A stretch of 64,000 bases of DNA from Haloarcula ordinaria (GTDB lineage Archaea > Halobacteriota > Halobacteria > Halobacteriales > Haloarculaceae), in contig NZ_CP119789.1 of NCBI RefSeq assembly GCF_029338275.1, positions 1,612,001 to 1,676,000 of the forward strand, given 5' to 3'. The notes below the pieces were generated by a model. It worked only from the letters and a program-made list of their open reading frames with translations, ran no database searches and had not been told where the DNA came from. Of the stretch, positions 62,791 to 64,000 are shown one piece after another. Position 1 is the first letter of the stretch. Every line of letters begins with the position of its first letter. The translations under genes and the position numbers were made by a program.

Positions 62791-64000
62791 ATGGTATCGG
62801 TCGAAACCGACCGGGAGTCGTTCACCAGCCTCGCGGCCGGTGCGGACGAACAGGCCCGGATTCCGGTCGAGGTCCGCGTCACCGTCGACGACCCCTTCAC
62901 TGCTTACCGGCGGGCCCGCGAAGCGGTCGGTGGGGTCTACCTGGCGACCACCGGTGGGCAGTCCGGCTGGGGCTACTTCGCGACGGCTCCGGCCGAGTTC
63001 CTGTCCGTCACGCCCGACGACGGCCCGGCCCTGGACGCGCTCTCTGACCTGCTGGACGCGTCGTCGCTCGTCCGTGGCGACTGTGACGTCCCCTACCCCT
63101 GTGGCGCGTTCGGGTGGCTCTCCTACGACATCGTTCGTGACCTCGAGACGCTCCCGACGCAGGCTCTCGACGACCGGGCGCTGCCCCGCCTGCAGGTCGG
63201 CGCCTACGACCGCGTCGCGGCCTGGGAGGAACCGCGCGGCGACGGCCCGGTGACGCTCCGCGTGACCGCCTGCCCCAGACTGGGCGACCACGACGACGCG
63301 ACGGCGGCCTACGAGTTCGGCAAGCAACACGCGCTCGCACTCGCCCGGCGGGCCACCGAGGGCGACCCTGTGGTAGGCGATGCGCCCGTCGACGCCGACG
63401 AGGCTCGCTTCGAGAGCGACTGCACCCGCGAGTCCTTCGCCGAACGCGTCCGGACCGTCAAGGCGTACATCCGCGACGGCGACACCTTCCAGGCGAACGT
63501 CTCCCAGCGCCTGCAGGCGCCGGCGGCCGTCCACCCCGTCGAGGCGTTCGACGCGCTGCGCGAGGTGAACCCCGCGCCGTACTCGGCACTCGTCGAGTTC
63601 CCGGGCGTCGACCTCGTGAGCGCCAGTCCCGAACTCCTCTTGCACCGCGACGGCGACCGCCTGGTCACAGAACCGATAGCCGGCACGCGGCCGCGGGGGG
63701 CGACAGCCGCCGAAGACGACCGCCTGGAGGCCGACCTCCTGCGCGACGAGAAGGAGCGGGCCGAACACGCGATGCTGGTCGACCTCGAACGCAACGACCT
63801 CGGGAAGGTGAGTCAGTTCGGGACTGTCGACGTGACCGACTATCGACGCGTCGACCGCTACTCGGAGGTGATGCACCTCGTCTCGGTCGTCGAGGGGCGG
63901 CTCCGGGAGCGAGCGACGCTGCAGGACGCCGTCACCGCCGTCTTCCCCGGTGGGACCATCACCGGCGCGCCGAAGCCCCGGACGATGGAGATCATCGACG
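62791..64000 (+). CDS. pabB: Chorismate-utilising enzyme, PabB/TrpE-like, C-terminus beyond window
   Basis: 403 residues visible, start ATG at 62791. The N-terminal domain has PYPCGAFGWLSYDI; the catalytic domain shows IRDGDTFQANVSQRL, EFPGVDLVSASPELLL, PIAGTRPRG, LLRDEKERAEHAMLVDLERNDLG and TAVFPGGTITGAPKPRTMEII. Haloarchaeal homologues are usually called aminodeoxychorismate synthase component I. At the diagnostic PIxGT position A297 is present, as in anthranilate synthase, where PabB normally has the Lys nucleophile, so the symbol is provisional. The next gene outside the window, if PabA/TrpG-like, would help decide. Confidence 0.85.
   Translation, partial: MVSVETDRESFTSLAAGADEQARIPVEVRVTVDDPFTAYRRAREAVGGVYLATTGGQSGWGYFATAPAEFLSVTPDDGPALDALSDLLDASSLVRGDCDVPYPCGAFGWLSYDIVRDLETLPTQALDDRALPRLQVGAYDRVAAWEEPRGDGPVTLRVTACPRLGDHDDATAAYEFGKQHALALARRATEGDPVVGDAPVDADEARFESDCTRESFAERVRTVKAYIRDGDTFQANVSQRLQAPAAVHPVEAFDALREVNPAPYSALVEFPGVDLVSASPELLLHRDGDRLVTEPIAGTRPRGATAAEDDRLEADLLRDEKERAEHAMLVDLERNDLGKVSQFGTVDVTDYRRVDRYSEVMHLVSVVEGRLRERATLQDAVTAVFPGGTITGAPKPRTMEIID

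Noticed and set aside
1..64000. CRISPR arrays, cas genes, transposases, integrases
   Set aside because: Looked for regular direct repeats and recombinase motifs; none seen. The repeats present are palindromic intergenic elements.

Overview
The window is chromosomal DNA of an extremely halophilic archaeon (class Halobacteria; the gene set fits the Haloarcula/Halomicrobium side, at moderate confidence). Evidence: very high GC with C/G third positions, strongly acidic proteins, many leaderless starts about 25-35 nt after a TATA-like box, GTG starts, and archaeal informational genes (RpoP, L37Ae, Pcc1, LonB, Spt5, SecE, FtsZ1, D-aminoacyl-tRNA deacylase, PolX, type II dehydroquinate synthase). 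No transposase, phage, CRISPR, rRNA or tRNA gene was seen.

Layout. 1-2 kb: minus-strand L37Ae-rpoP-pcc1 followed by a receiver/PAS regulator cut by the left edge. 2-9 kb: small membrane proteins (one apparently frameshifted), a TfoX-like/hydrolase pair, a DUF2103 protein, an EamA transporter, truD and an MFS transporter. 8.9-9.4 kb: a gene-free, hairpin-rich stretch with a DtxR-type palindrome and a hairpin plus T-run, a candidate iron-responsive RNA. 9.4-14.3 kb: SAM hydrolase-nadM, lonB-CPBP protease, and an MGMT-like protein without the catalytic cysteine. 14.5-21.4 kb: aromatic amino acid block trpC-trpB-trpA, ADTH synthase and type II dehydroquinate synthase, interrupted by a convergent MinD4-like ATPase with a 300-residue acidic tail. 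21-28.8 kb: transporters, an M20 peptidase, an S10 paralogue, a Nudix hydrolase and haloarchaeal DUF families. 28.9-32.3 kb: a MacB-like exporter (surface protein, ATPase, FtsX permease). 32.3-35 kb: Mut7-C, PolX, DUF5788. 35.2-37.5 kb: a CHAT (caspase-like) protease gene converging on a 44-residue hydrophobic peptide gene, then a receiver-PAS regulator. 38.8-49.5 kb: alcohol dehydrogenase, AN1-rhomboid plus endonuclease V, an Ig-like repeat protein, SDR plus glycerate kinase, a Get3-type ATPase, and an XPD-like Fe-S helicase. 49.5-62 kb: a palindromic repeat, two CaCA exchangers, a DrrAB-type ABC exporter, an aminotransferase, a CinA-type protein, a PHP protein, ftsZ1-secE-spt5, dtdA and aroE. 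The right edge cuts a PabB/TrpE-like gene.

How it fits together. ADTH synthase, type II dehydroquinate synthase and AroE are steps of the archaeal shikimate route feeding chorismate; trpCBA and the PabB/TrpE-like enzyme use it. Genes are packed with GTGA/ATGA overlaps within operons, and four convergent pairs end in the same CTAG tetranucleotide. The observations most worth following are the CHAT protease/peptide locus and the candidate iron-box RNA.
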